Below, piece by piece: positions 1-9,621 of a DNA stretch of 64,000 nt. Source of the stretch: Pseudolabrys taiwanensis (GTDB taxonomy: Bacteria > Pseudomonadota > Alphaproteobacteria > Rhizobiales > Xanthobacteraceae). How positions within the stretch are numbered: position 1 is the first letter of the stretch; each line of letters opens with the position of its first letter. A program made the translations under genes and the position numbers. The notes beneath the pieces were generated by a model. The model was not told where the DNA came from, did not search any database, and saw only the letters and a program-made list of their open reading frames with translations. Location: contig NZ_CP031417.1 in assembly GCF_003367395.1 (NCBI RefSeq), positions 682,001 to 746,000 of the forward strand. Reading direction: 5' to 3'.

Positions 1-1511
1 TCGATGCAGAGCTTCGACGTGAACACCGTCTCGACGTCGCAGTTGAGGCAGCGGTGGGCTTCCTTCACGGCGAGCTGCAGATCGAAGCCGAGCTCGACCT
101 CGGCCTTGATGTCCTTGAGCGCCACGACAGTGTCGCGGTGCGGCACCTTGTAGCGCTGGTCGAGCGCGATGTCGTTGTCGTAGGACCACTCGTGGATGCC
201 CATCTTCTGGCTGATCAACTCGACCGCCGGCGCGGGGCGGTCGGCGATGTCTTCGCCGTTGAGCAGCTTGTCGATGGAGACGGCGGCCTCGTGGCCATGC
301 GCCACAGCCCAGATGATGTTCTTCGGACCAAAGGCGGCGTCGCCGCCGAAGAAGATCTTCGGATGCGTCGACCGCATGGTCTTCTCGTCGACCACCGGCA
401 TGTCCCACTTGTCGTCGAACTCGATGCCGATGTCGCGCTCGATCCAGGGAAAGGCGTTCTCCTGGCCGACCGCGACGAGCACATCGTCGCAGGGGAAGTG
501 CTGGTCCGGCTCGCCCGCCGGCACCAGCTTGCGCCGGCCCTTGGCGTCGTATTCGGCCTTCACCTTCTCGAAGGTGATGCCGGTGAGTTTGCCGTTGTCG
601 TGGGTGAATGCCTTCGGCACGAGGTAATTGTGGATCGGGATGCCTTCGTGCATGGCGTCTTCCTTTTCCCAAGGCGACGCCTTCATCTCCTCGAAGCCGG
701 AACGCACGACGACATCGACCTGTTCGCCGCCGAGACGGCGGGCGGAGCGGCAGCAGTCCATGGCGGTGTTGCCGCCGCCGAGCACGACGACGCGCTTGCC
801 GATCTTGTCGATGTGCCCGAACGACACCGACGACAACCAGTCGATGCCGATATGGATGTTGGCGGCCGCTTCCGTGCGGCCGGGAATATCGAGATCGCGG
901 CCGCGCGGTGCACCGGAGCCGACGAAAATCGCGTCCCAGCCTTCGGCGAGCAGCGCTTTCATGCTGTCGATGCGCGTGCCGGCCCGGAAGTCGACGCCGA
1001 GATCGAGGATGTAGCCGGTCTCTTCGTCGATCACCGAATCCGGCAAGCGGAATTTCGGAATTTGCGTGCGGATCATGCCGCCGGCTTTTTTGTCGGCGTC
1101 GAACACGGTGACGCTGTAGCCGAGCGGCGCGAGATCGCGCGCGACGGTCAGCGAGGAGGGGCCGCCGCCGACCAGCGCGACGCGCTTGCCGTTCTTCATG
1201 GCGGCCGGCTTCGGCAATCGCGAACGAATGTCGTCTTTGTAATCCGCGGCAACGCGCTTCAACCGGCAAATCGCGACCGGTTCGTTCTCGACGCGGTCGC
1301 GCCTGCAGGCGGGCTCGCAGGGACGGTCGCAGGTGCGTCCGAGAATGCCGGGAAACACATTGGATTGCCAATTGATCATATAGGCGTCCGAGTAACGCCC
1401 GTGTGCGATCAAACGAATGTATTCGGGAACGGGCGTGTGCGCCGGGCACGCATATTGGCAATCGACGACTTTATGAAAGTACTCGGGCGCGGACGTGTCC
1501 GTGTTCTTCAT
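1..1511 (-). CDS. GltD-like NAD(P)/FAD oxidoreductase (3' end outside window)
   Basis: This is the beta-subunit-of-glutamate-synthase family, which passes electrons between NAD(P)H, FAD and Fe-S centres. Translation from ATG at 1511 gives an N-terminal Cys-rich segment (CQYACPAHTPVPEY, then CDRPCEPACRR) as in GltD Fe-S binding. An FAD loop VALVGGGPSSLTVARDL and an NAD(P) loop VVVLGGGNTAMDCCRSARR follow. The reading frame is open to the window edge, where CLNCDVETVFTSKLCI suggests a C-terminal ferredoxin-like Fe-S domain continuing outside. That tail fits the stand-alone GltD-like partners of 2-oxoacid:ferredoxin oxidoreductases better than true glutamate synthase. The substrate cannot be decided here. 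The start is the first ATG and no strong ribosome-binding site was checked. Confidence 0.85.
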   Translation of the reverse strand, partial: MKNTDTSAPEYFHKVVDCQYACPAHTPVPEYIRLIAHGRYSDAYMINWQSNVFPGILGRTCDRPCEPACRRDRVENEPVAICRLKRVAADYKDDIRSRLPKPAAMKNGKRVALVGGGPSSLTVARDLAPLGYSVTVFDADKKAGGMIRTQIPKFRLPDSVIDEETGYILDLGVDFRAGTRIDSMKALLAEGWDAIFVGSGAPRGRDLDIPGRTEAAANIHIGIDWLSSVSFGHIDKIGKRVVVLGGGNTAMDCCRSARRLGGEQVDVVVRSGFEEMKASPWEKEDAMHEGIPIHNYLVPKAFTHDNGKLTGITFEKVKAEYDAKGRRKLVPAGEPDQHFPCDDVLVAVGQENAFPWIERDIGIEFDDKWDMPVVDEKTMRSTHPKIFFGGDAAFGPKNIIWAVAHGHEAAVSIDKLLNGEDIADRPAPAVELISQKMGIHEWSYDNDIALDQRYKVPHRDTVVALKDIKAEVELGFDLQLAVKEAHRCLNCDVETVFTSKLCI

Positions 1512-1836
1512 CGAACTCCTCGTAACGCGTCCCGCAACGGCTACTGTCTGTGCGGTCGCGTCCAGCCATCACGCGGGCTGGGCTTCCGTCGCGTTGCATG
1601 TCGCGACAACCACTCCGATGCACCGATATTATGCATTGGAAGCGTTCAAAGCTACACATCCTTGCGACGACAGCTGCGCAATTAACCGCGAGTTCGCACG
1701 CCATTTCGTCGCTTGAAAGCTTTGGCGGCGTCGCCATGGTCCCGCTTTGATTTCGCCGCAGTGCACGCCCGATGCGTTGCGGCGCACAATGCTTTCGTGA
1801 TGCGGCGCGTTGGGAGTGTCGCGTCTTCACGGCAGA

Positions 1837-1863
1837 GCGCCGGCCCGCATGGCGGACCGGCGC
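1837..1863 (-). terminator. GC-rich hairpin after the Gly-rich gene
   Basis: An 11-12 bp inverted repeat with one mismatch and a 3-base loop lies 20 bases past the stop of the minus-strand gene ending at 1883. No T tract follows, so it may instead be an interspersed palindrome. The rest of 1512-1882 holds no ORF I can support and presumably carries the promoter of the GltD-like gene. Confidence 0.4.
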
Positions 1864-1882
1864 AGCTGATGCGTGCGATGTG

Positions 1883-2428
<546 letters not shown>

Positions 2429-2472
2429 GGTGGTATCCTTTCGGTGGACGGACGCGCCGGGCGCGCCCATAT

Positions 2473-2500
2473 AAGGAACACCCACCGCCCGGCGACCGTT
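2473..2500. promoter_or_regulatory. Overlapping divergent EcfG-type promoters
   Basis: On the plus strand GGAAC (2473-2477) is followed after 17 bases by CGTT (2495-2498), the alphaproteobacterial general-stress sigma EcfG consensus, about 40 bases before the HAD gene. Because CGTTCC contains the reverse complement of GGAAC, the minus strand also reads GGAAC-N17-TGTT (2500 to 2475), one base off consensus, upstream of the Gly-rich gene at 2428. Confidence 0.55.
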
Positions 2501-2537
2501 CCGCAGCCGCGCCAACCACGCTTTGAAATAGCTCAAA

Positions 2538-3233
2538 ATGAAGCTCGTTCTTTTCGACGTCGACGGTACGCTGATCGACAGTCAGCGCATCATCTGCGCC
2601 GCCATGCGCCAGGCTTATGAGGACCACGGCATGGTCTGTCCGCCGGTGCCCCAGGTGCTGTCCATCGTCGGCCTGTCGCTCGAGCATGCTTTCCGTCGCC
2701 TCGCCGGCGATGCCGACCATCCGATCGACAGCCTGGCGGCCCGCTACAAGGAGGCGTTCTTCGCGCTGCGGGCGGCCGGCACGGAGCCGTCGCCGCTCTA
2801 TCCGGGTGCCCGCGCGGCCATCGACGCGCTGCGTGGGCGCGACGACATCGTCCTCGGCCTCGCCACCGGCAAATCGCGGCGCGGTGTGGCGGCGATGGTG
2901 GAGCAGCACGATCTGCAAGGCATTTTCGTCACGGTGCAGACCTCGGACACCGCGCCGTCGAAGCCCGATCCGGCCATGGTGCTGCAGGCCATGCGGGAAA
3001 CCGGCGTCGATGCCGACGATACCGTCATGATCGGCGATACCGCTTTCGATATGGCCATGGCGCGCGCGGCCGGAGCGACGGCCGTCGGCGTGTCGTGGGG
3101 TTATCATCCGATCGCCGATCTGTACGCCGCCGGCGCGGGCCAGGTGATCGACACGTTCGACGCGCTGGCGCCCGCGGTCGAGAAACTGTGGCCGGCGACG
3201 CCGCGGACCATCAACGCGGCGTCACCGGCCTAG
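2538..3233 (+). CDS. HAD-IA family phosphatase (phosphoglycolate phosphatase-like)
   Basis: A 231-aa haloacid-dehalogenase-superfamily hydrolase. Motif I is FDVDGT at residues 5-10 (nucleophile Asp), motif II is the Thr in LATGKSRRG, the conserved Lys is in PSKPDPAM, and motif IV is GDTAFDM. A helical cap lies between motifs I and II. The layout matches small-molecule phosphatases of the Gph/pyrophosphatase PpaX type, but the substrate cannot be read from sequence. It is transcribed away from the Gly-rich gene at 2428 and its stop is only 6 bases from the end of the convergent gene at 3240. A GGAAC-N17-CGTT element upstream suggests general-stress control. Confidence 0.85.
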   Translation: MKLVLFDVDGTLIDSQRIICAAMRQAYEDHGMVCPPVPQVLSIVGLSLEHAFRRLAGDADHPIDSLAARYKEAFFALRAAGTEPSPLYPGARAAIDALRGRDDIVLGLATGKSRRGVAAMVEQHDLQGIFVTVQTSDTAPSKPDPAMVLQAMRETGVDADDTVMIGDTAFDMAMARAAGATAVGVSWGYHPIADLYAAGAGQVIDTFDALAPAVEKLWPATPRTINAASPA

Positions 3234-3239
3234 TGGGTG

Positions 3240-3626
3240 TCAGCCGCAGTAAGTGCGGCGCACCCAATGGCCATGCACGCGCACGACGCGCACGTAGCAA
3301 TCGTCGTAAGCGTAGGTGTCGTAGCCGTACGGCCAATCGTCATAGAACGGGTCGTAGAAGCCGTAGCCGAAGCCGCCGGCGACGAAGCGACGATGGCCGA
3401 AGCCGCGGTGAGCGAAGCCACCGTGAAATCCACCGCCATGAAAGCCGCCGCCATGAAAGCCGCCGCCGAGGAAACCACCGCCATGGAATCCACCACCATG
3501 GAAACCGCCACCGTGGAAACCACCGCCACCATGGAAGCCGCCGCCGCGTGCCAGCGCCGGTGTGCCGGCGAGGCCGATCGCGAGCAACGCAGCTCCGGCG
3601 ACAGTGACGAGCTTCTTGAAGTTCAT
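3240..3626 (-). CDS. Secreted Gly/His-rich protein with GGFHGG repeats
   Basis: A 128-aa protein with signal peptide MNFKKLVTVAGAALLAIGLA and then tandem GGFHGG-type repeats encoded by a roughly 12-bp tandem DNA repeat. A Tyr/Asp-rich block follows, then a tail GHWVRRTYCG with two Cys. Start 3626 is chosen for the GGAG seven bases upstream; an in-frame ATG at 3638 would lengthen it by four residues. The His/Gly repeats could bind metal, but that is inference. The tail matches the neighbour at 1883-2428. An EcfG promoter lies about 190 bases upstream. Confidence 0.7.
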   Translation of the reverse strand: MNFKKLVTVAGAALLAIGLAGTPALARGGGFHGGGGFHGGGFHGGGFHGGGFLGGGFHGGGFHGGGFHGGFAHRGFGHRRFVAGGFGYGFYDPFYDDWPYGYDTYAYDDCYVRVVRVHGHWVRRTYCG

Positions 3627-3811
3627 ATAGCGCTCCATTCCGTTGCGTCGCCCCGCTGGGATTCCGCGCCCGCGGCTGCTACAAGCGCGCCGAGGTTGGA
3701 CGTCGCAGTTGTTCGAAATTGCCTTCATGGCAGCGCTCTTGCTCTTCGTGTCGATCGGCATGGGGCGCTGGTGCGTTCGACGGCAGGTCGTCCATAACCA
3801 TTCCAACAACG

Positions 3812-3836
3812 AACGTGCGCGATCGATCGCCGTTCC
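3812..3836 (-). promoter_or_regulatory. EcfG-type general-stress promoter
   Basis: Reading the minus strand, GGAAC (3836-3832), 16 bases, then CGTT (3815-3812). It is an exact consensus match, pointing at the Gly/His-rich gene starting at 3626 with a leader of about 180 bases. It lies just upstream of the divergent ATP12 gene. Confidence 0.55.
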
Positions 3837-3853
3837 GGCACAGTCGAAAACAT

Positions 3854-4639
3854 ATGCGTGATATCTTCGACGACATCTTCACCAAGCAATCGCACGATCC
3901 TGTCGAGTCCGCGCGCCGCAACGCGCGTCCGAATTTGCGCAAGCGTTTCTATGAAAGCGCAAGCGCGAGCGAGACGGCGGGCGAGGGCGGCTTTGCGGTG
4001 TTGCTCGACGGCAAGCCCGTGCGCACGCCGTTGCGACGGCCGCTGGCGGCGCCGTCGCCCGCATTGGCGCAGGCCATCGCCGACGAATGGAATGCGCAAG
4101 TAGACGTGATCGACCCGGCGCGCATGCCGCTCACGCGCCTTGCCAATGCGGTGATCGATGCGGTGGCCGAGCGGTCCGCGCCGGTGGCCGATGATATCGC
4201 GAAATATCTCGACAGCGATCTTCTGCTCTACCGCGCCGACGGGCCGGAAGGCCTGGTCGCGCGCGAAGCGCAGATGTGGGACCCGGTGTTGTCGTGGGCG
4301 CGCGATGAGCTCGGCGCGTTGTTCATGCAGGTGCAGGGCGTGATGCATGCCGAGCAGTCGCAGGAGGCCATCGCCGCGGCGCGCGCCGCGATCCCCTCCG
4401 ATATCTGGCGGCTCGGCGCGGTGTCCGTGATCACGACGCTCACCGGTTCGGCGTTGCTGGCGCTCGCGCTGGCCCACCGTGCCATCGATGCCGAACAGGC
4501 CTGGGCCGCCGCGCATGTCGACGAGGATTGGCAGATGGCGCAATGGGGCGAGGACGCGCTGGCGCTCGAGCGGCGTGCCTATCGTCACGTCGAGATGCAG
4601 GCAGCGGCCAAGGTGCTGGAGCTGCCGCCGCCCGGGTGA
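3854..4639 (+). CDS. ATP12 family F1-ATPase assembly chaperone
   Basis: A 261-aa ATP12-family protein (Pfam ATP12), a chaperone binding the F1 alpha subunit during ATP synthase assembly in mitochondria and alphaproteobacteria. Recognisable family segments are KRFYESASA, then VLLDGKPVRTPLRRPL near residues 50-65, and ADEWNAQ, DPARMPLTRLANAVID and LLYRADGPEGLVARE after it. No signal or membrane segment is seen, so it is cytoplasmic. ATG at 3854 was chosen because family homology begins there; the upstream frame extension to 3719 is not similar to anything. Confidence 0.9.
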   Translation: MRDIFDDIFTKQSHDPVESARRNARPNLRKRFYESASASETAGEGGFAVLLDGKPVRTPLRRPLAAPSPALAQAIADEWNAQVDVIDPARMPLTRLANAVIDAVAERSAPVADDIAKYLDSDLLLYRADGPEGLVAREAQMWDPVLSWARDELGALFMQVQGVMHAEQSQEAIAAARAAIPSDIWRLGAVSVITTLTGSALLALALAHRAIDAEQAWAAAHVDEDWQMAQWGEDALALERRAYRHVEMQAAAKVLELPPPG

Positions 4640-4656
4640 GCGCAGCGAAACCCGGG
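4631..4656. repeat. Hairpin repeat covering the ATP12 stop codon
   Basis: CCCGGGT (4631-4637) and ACCCGGG (4650-4656) form a perfect 7-bp stem with a 12-base loop that contains the ATP12 stop. A second palindromic element (cgtcccgcgaaagcgggacg type) follows at about 4690-4710. Both look like dispersed intergenic repeats of this order. Confidence 0.5.
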
Positions 4657-4751
4657 CAATTGCACCGTCATCTCCGTTCGTCCCGCGAAAGCGGGGACGA
4701 GTTGTGACTCCGCGCCGGCCCGTTGGCTGCCTGCGGGCCGGGCGCTGACGG

Positions 4752-5444
<693 letters not shown>

Positions 5445-5555
5445 TGTCGTGGCGATCTATCGGCGGATTGCCTGGCGTGTCAATCGAGCGTCGGGGGCCC
5501 TCGACGGCCCGTCGATTGTCGACTCGTGATAGCCTCATGCCGAGAGGGGCGGGCC

Positions 5556-6515
5556 ATGAAGATCACACTCGACATCTCCAAGCTGGTGGAAGAAGGAAAG
5601 CTCACGGCGGCCGAGGCCGAGCGGCTCAAGACTTTGGCGTCGCACGACACCGGCTCGCTCGGCATCAATATCCTGATCGGCTTCGGCGTCGTGGCGGTCG
5701 CCGTGGGCGCGGTGGCGCTGGTGCCGACACCGCTCACGGCCATGCTGCTCGGCGTGGTCTTGTTCGTCATCGGCTGTGCGCTGGTGCTCAACCGCATCGA
5801 GCAATGGAGCGTGCTCGGACAGATCGTCTTGGTGATCGGCGCCTTGATGTTCTGCGGCGGCGTGATCGTCTACGGCGAAGGCTCGCTGGCTTCGATGCTG
5901 ATCACCACCGCGGCCCTTGCCGCGGCCGCCATCGTCGCGCGTTCCAGTCTCCTGTCGGCGCTGGCGGTTCTCGCCGCGTCCGGCTGCCTTGGCGCGCGCA
6001 CCGGCTACAGCTATGCGACGTACTCTCTGGCCATCTTCGAGCCGACGCTGACCATTGTGCTGTTCGCGGCGCTGGCGCTCGCGACTTATCTCGCCGCCAA
6101 GCGGCTGCCGGCGGATTATGAGCGGGTCGCGCTCGCGGCGGCGCGGACATCGATCTTCCTCGTCAATTTCGGCTTCTGGGTCGGTTCGCTGTGGGGCGAT
6201 CCCTTGCTGCTGCTGCGCCGGATGGACGGCTACACGACAGCGCGCTTCGACGAGGTCATCGTGCCGCCCGTCGCCTTCATCGCGGGTTGGGCGATCGTGC
6301 TGATCGGCGCCGGCGTCTGGGCGACGCGGGTCAACCGGCGCTGGCTGGTGAATGTGGTCGCCGTGTTCGGCGCCATCCATTTCTACACGCAGTGGTTCGA
6401 ACGGCTGGGCGCCTCGCCGCTGTCGGTCTTGCTCGGCGGCCTGCTGCTGCTGGTCATCGCCCTGGCGCTCTGGACATTCAACCGCCGCTGGGCTGCGGCG
6501 GTCCCGGCCGCCTGA
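5556..6515 (+). CDS. Polytopic inner-membrane protein, DUF2157-like
   Basis: A 319-aa protein. The cytoplasmic N-terminus (ISKLVEEGKLTAAEAERL) resembles the short helical start of DUF2157-type membrane proteins. It is followed by about eight to nine hydrophobic segments (for example LGVVLFVIGCALVL, IVLVIGALMFCGGVIV, LLGGLLLLVIALALW). No catalytic motif is visible and the function is unknown. ATG at 5556 is preceded by GAGAGGGGCGGG, so I prefer it to the upstream ATA/ATG region at 5526. It faces away from the ribH2 riboswitch. Confidence 0.7.
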   Translation: MKITLDISKLVEEGKLTAAEAERLKTLASHDTGSLGINILIGFGVVAVAVGAVALVPTPLTAMLLGVVLFVIGCALVLNRIEQWSVLGQIVLVIGALMFCGGVIVYGEGSLASMLITTAALAAAAIVARSSLLSALAVLAASGCLGARTGYSYATYSLAIFEPTLTIVLFAALALATYLAAKRLPADYERVALAAARTSIFLVNFGFWVGSLWGDPLLLLRRMDGYTTARFDEVIVPPVAFIAGWAIVLIGAGVWATRVNRRWLVNVVAVFGAIHFYTQWFERLGASPLSVLLGGLLLLVIALALWTFNRRWAAAVPAA

Positions 6516-6585
6516 CCTGGATCAAAGCGTCAAATGCGCGTCCGGGTCAGTGTTGCCATACCAACACCGACCTTCGGAGATGCTC

Positions 6586-7233
6586 ATGCTGACCCGTCGC
6601 ATGGCCAATAGCGGCTTGATCGGCGCGGCTTTGCTCGCGGCCGCGCCCGCGCTTGGTGCCGAGACCGAACGGACGTTGCCGCCGCCGCAGACCGATGGCG
6701 GCAAGCCGCTGATGGAGGCACTCAAGTTGCGGCACTCGACGCGTGAATACGCCGACCGCGCGTTGCCCGATCAGGTGCTGTCCAACCTGTTGTGGGCCGC
6801 TTATGGCATCAACCGGCCGAGCGGCGACCGCACGGCGCCGTACTGGCGGCACATCATGGCGATCGATGTCTATGCCGCGATGGCCGACGGTCTCTGGCTC
6901 TACGATCCCAAGCGGCATCTTCTCGTGCGGCGCTCATCGTCCGATCTGCGCAAGGAAACCGGGTTGCAGGAGTTCGTCGCGCAGGCGCCGCTTAATCTCG
7001 TCTATGTCGCGCATGGCGACCGCATGCGCGAGGTGCCGGCGGAAGCCAGGCGCCTCTTTGCCGGTGTCGACACCGGCTTCATCGGCCAGAACGTCTATCT
7101 CTGTTGTGCGTCCGAGGGGCTGGCGACCGTGTTCCGTGCGTCGATCGATTACGAGAAGCTGAAATCGGCGATGGGATTGGCCCGCGACGACTTCGTCACG
7201 TTCGCGCAGTCGGTCGGCTACCCGCGCGGGTAA
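6586..7233 (+). CDS. Exported nitroreductase-family protein
   Basis: A 215-aa protein with an N-terminal export signal beginning MLTRRMANSGLIGAALLAAA (a twin Arg is present, so Tat export is possible, which would suit a flavoprotein). The mature part has the nitroreductase/SagB fold signature HSTREYADRALPDQVLSNLL near residues 50-70 and a C-terminal Gly/Ala-rich region GQNVYLCCASEGLATVFR. The family uses FMN and NAD(P)H. The natural substrate is unknown. GGAG six bases before 6586 decides the start over the ATG at 6580. Confidence 0.75.
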   Translation: MLTRRMANSGLIGAALLAAAPALGAETERTLPPPQTDGGKPLMEALKLRHSTREYADRALPDQVLSNLLWAAYGINRPSGDRTAPYWRHIMAIDVYAAMADGLWLYDPKRHLLVRRSSSDLRKETGLQEFVAQAPLNLVYVAHGDRMREVPAEARRLFAGVDTGFIGQNVYLCCASEGLATVFRASIDYEKLKSAMGLARDDFVTFAQSVGYPRG

Positions 7234-7418
7234 GACGGTGCATACAAGACCCGGTCCGCATCGCGGCGGCGGCTCCGCGGTGCGATGATGTGCGCTCGGT
7301 CTCCCAACAGGGGAACCGTCGCAACAATTGCTTTTCAAGGACGCTTTGCTGCTGGTACGAAATCGTCGGGCAGGGGCGAAGGATATGCGCTCCTGAGGTC
7401 AGGGGCGTATCGGGGCCG

Positions 7419-7715
7419 ATGAGAGCGTTAGCCAGTGTCGCGTGGCGCGGCGTAACCTTGCTGTCGCTGAGCTTGGTGGTGGTGTTCGCGCTCGGCGGCG
7501 CGTCCTTGCCGGTCGCCGCGGCCGACCAGATCGCGTTGCCGCCGCTCGGCGTCTGGCGCGACGACAAAGGCCGCACCGACATGGTGTTCGACCTGAAGAC
7601 CGACCGAAACCCCAGCGCGGCGGACATGCAGGGCGGGCTGCCGCTCATCCGCAAGGAGCCGCTGGTGCCGTTCGTCGGATTGTCGCTGACGCGGCCGTTG
7701 GGCGGGCAGAAGTAG
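7419..7715 (+). CDS. Small secreted protein of unknown function
   Basis: A 98-aa ORF with a plausible signal peptide (WRGVTLLSLSLVVVFALGGA, cleavage after VAAA) and a short polar mature part containing PPLGVWRDDKGRTDMVFDL. No family is recognised. It ends 9 bases from the convergent PilZ gene. The 185-base gap upstream (7234-7418) shows no other gene. Confidence 0.45.
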   Translation: MRALASVAWRGVTLLSLSLVVVFALGGASLPVAAADQIALPPLGVWRDDKGRTDMVFDLKTDRNPSAADMQGGLPLIRKEPLVPFVGLSLTRPLGGQK

Positions 7716-7724
7716 CCGCTTCCG

Positions 7725-8378
7725 CTACGACTGAATGAGCCGGGCCTCGAGGGCGTCGTAGTCCTGCAGGTGAATGAACTGCACGGCGAAGCCATCCTGG
7801 CGATGGCGGACGACGCGGCCGACGACCTTGCCGACAGCGAGCGGCGTGCCGATGGCGGGTTTGATGTCGGCGGAGACGGCGACACCCGATATCGACATGT
7901 CGATGACGAAGCATTCCATCTGCGTGCCGTCGGCCAGGATCAGGACGGAGCGCGGGTCGTTCGGAATGATGCGCTTGTGCGCGCGGCTGTCGTGAATGTC
8001 GTGGTTCTTATTTTTTTCGTACCATTCGATCTTGGCACCGAACTTCGCGCGCTCTTCGTCGCCGGCCGTCATCTTCATGACGAAGCTGCGGTCGAGCGTG
8101 CGCAGGATCGAGCCTTCCTGTTTGCCGAACTCATCGCAGCGAACGATGACGCGCTCGCCGACGGTGCCGAGGACCGGCACCACGAGCGTCATCGCGGAAG
8201 GCGAGACGTTGACGATGCGGCAGGAGAACTCGCGGCGGTTGCCGCGCGGGTCGATGCGGTTGGCCAACGCATAGCGCGCGGCGATGCTGACGATGATGCG
8301 CGGCTCGCTCCGGCGGTCGACAAAAGCGACGTCGTCGAGAAAGGCAATGTCATGAATGTCCAAACGGGCTTGCGGCAT
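7725..8378 (-). CDS. Protein with two PilZ domains
   Basis: A 217-aa cytoplasmic protein. PilZ domains bind cyclic-di-GMP through an RxxxR motif and a later (D/N)xSxxG. The first copy shows RRSEPR near residue 23 but the second motif is degenerate (VNVSPSAM). The second copy has VIDMSISGVAV, a good DxSxxG, but its RxxxR is weak (RIIPNDPR). Ligand binding may therefore be split or partly lost. ATG at 8378 is used; a TTG extension to 8420 is possible. It is convergent with the small secreted gene. Confidence 0.75.
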   Translation of the reverse strand: MPQARLDIHDIAFLDDVAFVDRRSEPRIIVSIAARYALANRIDPRGNRREFSCRIVNVSPSAMTLVVPVLGTVGERVIVRCDEFGKQEGSILRTLDRSFVMKMTAGDEERAKFGAKIEWYEKNKNHDIHDSRAHKRIIPNDPRSVLILADGTQMECFVIDMSISGVAVSADIKPAIGTPLAVGKVVGRVVRHRQDGFAVQFIHLQDYDALEARLIQS

Positions 8379-8559
8379 TTTAAGAGGGGCCCTGCCGAGC
8401 GTAATAAACTCCCATAACAATGAATCTTTTTAAGAACTGTTTACGCGATGTCGGTTTCAGCCTCGTCTGCTGGCGAATCGGCGTTTGTCACAATTTTTGG
8501 TAGCCGCGGCTAACGGTCCATTCACCATCAGGGCGCCGCCGGCGGCGACAACAGCCGCG

Positions 8560-8958
8560 TTACGTCTCGTCCGCCGGCCTGCGCCCGATCGGGCCGAGAT
8601 GCGTATAGCCAAAGCCGGCGCCGTATTTGAGGCCATAGCCGAGCAGCCGATCGAAGCCGATATGCGCGATCCAGATCAGCGCGATGGCGGTGAGGGTGGG
8701 GGCCGGCAGGAGCAGGCCCGCCAAGGCCAGGACCAGCGGTCCGATCAGCGTATGCGCCGTGTTGTAGACGATGGCGCCGACGCGCGGGCCGCCGACATAG
8801 CCGAGGAAGCTCAGGTCCGGCGCGAAGAAGAGAGCGGCAAACAGCCACCATGCGGCGCCCGTTTGCCAGTAGATGAAAGTGGCGGCCGCGAGCAGTGCCG
8901 CGCCTTCGGCGCGTAACACCACTCGCGGCACACCGGTGACGTGCGAGGTGGCTTTCAA
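8560..8958 (-). CDS. DUF4260 family membrane protein
   Basis: A protein of about 132 aa. The segment FFAPDLSFLGYVGGPRVGAIVYN, the helix IWIAHIGFDRLLGYGLKY and the ending GFGYTHLG are characteristic of DUF4260. Three or four hydrophobic helices place it in the inner membrane. The best start is TTG at 8958, preceded by GAGGG; there is no ATG in frame. It lies 22 bases after dps on the same strand, so the two are probably co-transcribed. Confidence 0.65.
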   Translation of the reverse strand: MKATSHVTGVPRVVLRAEGAALLAAATFIYWQTGAAWWLFAALFFAPDLSFLGYVGGPRVGAIVYNTAHTLIGPLVLALAGLLLPAPTLTAIALIWIAHIGFDRLLGYGLKYGAGFGYTHLGPIGRRPADET

Positions 8959-8980
8959 TAGTCCCTCGCGTGTGCGTCGC

Positions 8981-9502
8981 TCAGTGGCCGGTCGGATCGC
9001 CGCGGCGGCTGATCTCGTACAGGAACCACACGCGGCGCTCGGTCTCGTCGATGAAGTTCTCCAGGAGGCTCGCGCTGGCGACGTCGTTGTGCTCGTCGCA
9101 CACGTCGTGCGCTTCGCGCATGCTGGCGACCAGGCGCTGGTTGTCCTCACGCAGCTCGGCGATCATGTCGTCGGGGGTGACATAGGCGGCGTCGTTGTCC
9201 GACAGGCGCTGGTGGCGGGCGATGTCGCCGATCGAGCGCAGGGTGTTGCCGCCGGTCTTGCGCACGCGTTCGGCGATGACGTCGGTCATGGCGAAGATCT
9301 GGTCGCCGTGCTCGTCGAGCAGCAGGTGATAGTCGCGGAAGTGCGGGCCGCTGACGTGCCAGTGGAAGTTCTTCGTCTTCATGTAGAGCACGAAGACGTC
9401 GGCCAGCAGGGCATTCAGCGCGCCGGCGATGTCCTTGGTGGCATTGGAGCCGAGGTCGGTCGGCGTCTTCAGGCGGGGGGTGCTGGTGCGCGTGTCGTTC
9501 AT
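8981..9502 (-). CDS. dps: Dps-family ferritin-like protein
   Basis: A 173-aa Dps protein, a dodecameric iron-storage and DNA-protecting ferroxidase. The ferroxidase-site signature is visible: KTKNFHWHVSGPHFRDYH followed by LLDEHGDQIFAMTDVIAER. The DNA-protection role is family knowledge. The N-terminus (MNDTRTSTPRLKTPTDLG) is short and polar. ATG at 9502 is preceded by GAGGACATGAGA. A perfect AGATGATCATCT palindrome lies 100 bases upstream. Confidence 0.9.
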   Translation of the reverse strand: MNDTRTSTPRLKTPTDLGSNATKDIAGALNALLADVFVLYMKTKNFHWHVSGPHFRDYHLLLDEHGDQIFAMTDVIAERVRKTGGNTLRSIGDIARHQRLSDNDAAYVTPDDMIAELREDNQRLVASMREAHDVCDEHNDVASASLLENFIDETERRVWFLYEISRRGDPTGH

Positions 9503-9603
9503 CGTCTCATGTCCTCTGTCAATTGATCAGGGTTCCCCCTGCAGCCAGGGAATACCGTGCCGCTATTATGGTTCCATGACCACGGTTCTGAGATTGAACT
9601 TTC

Positions 9604-9615
9604 AGATGATCATCT
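9604..9615. promoter_or_regulatory. Perfect 12-bp palindrome between dps and the TPR gene
   Basis: AGATGATCATCT, in an imperfect longer symmetry with flanking A/T tracts, 6 bases past the TPR gene stop and about 100 bases upstream of dps. It could be a repressor operator for dps or part of a terminator. Confidence 0.3.
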
Positions 9616-9621
9616 AAAACT

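Noticed and set aside
54..1685. A 543-codon plus-strand frame
   Set aside because: It lies opposite the clearly homologous GltD-like gene, and its translation is His/Arg/Asp-rich shadow sequence with no motif.
9530..9570. EcfG promoter for dps
   Set aside because: GGAAC occurs twice upstream on the minus strand, but the -10 position reads TATT or unrelated sequence at the proper spacing.
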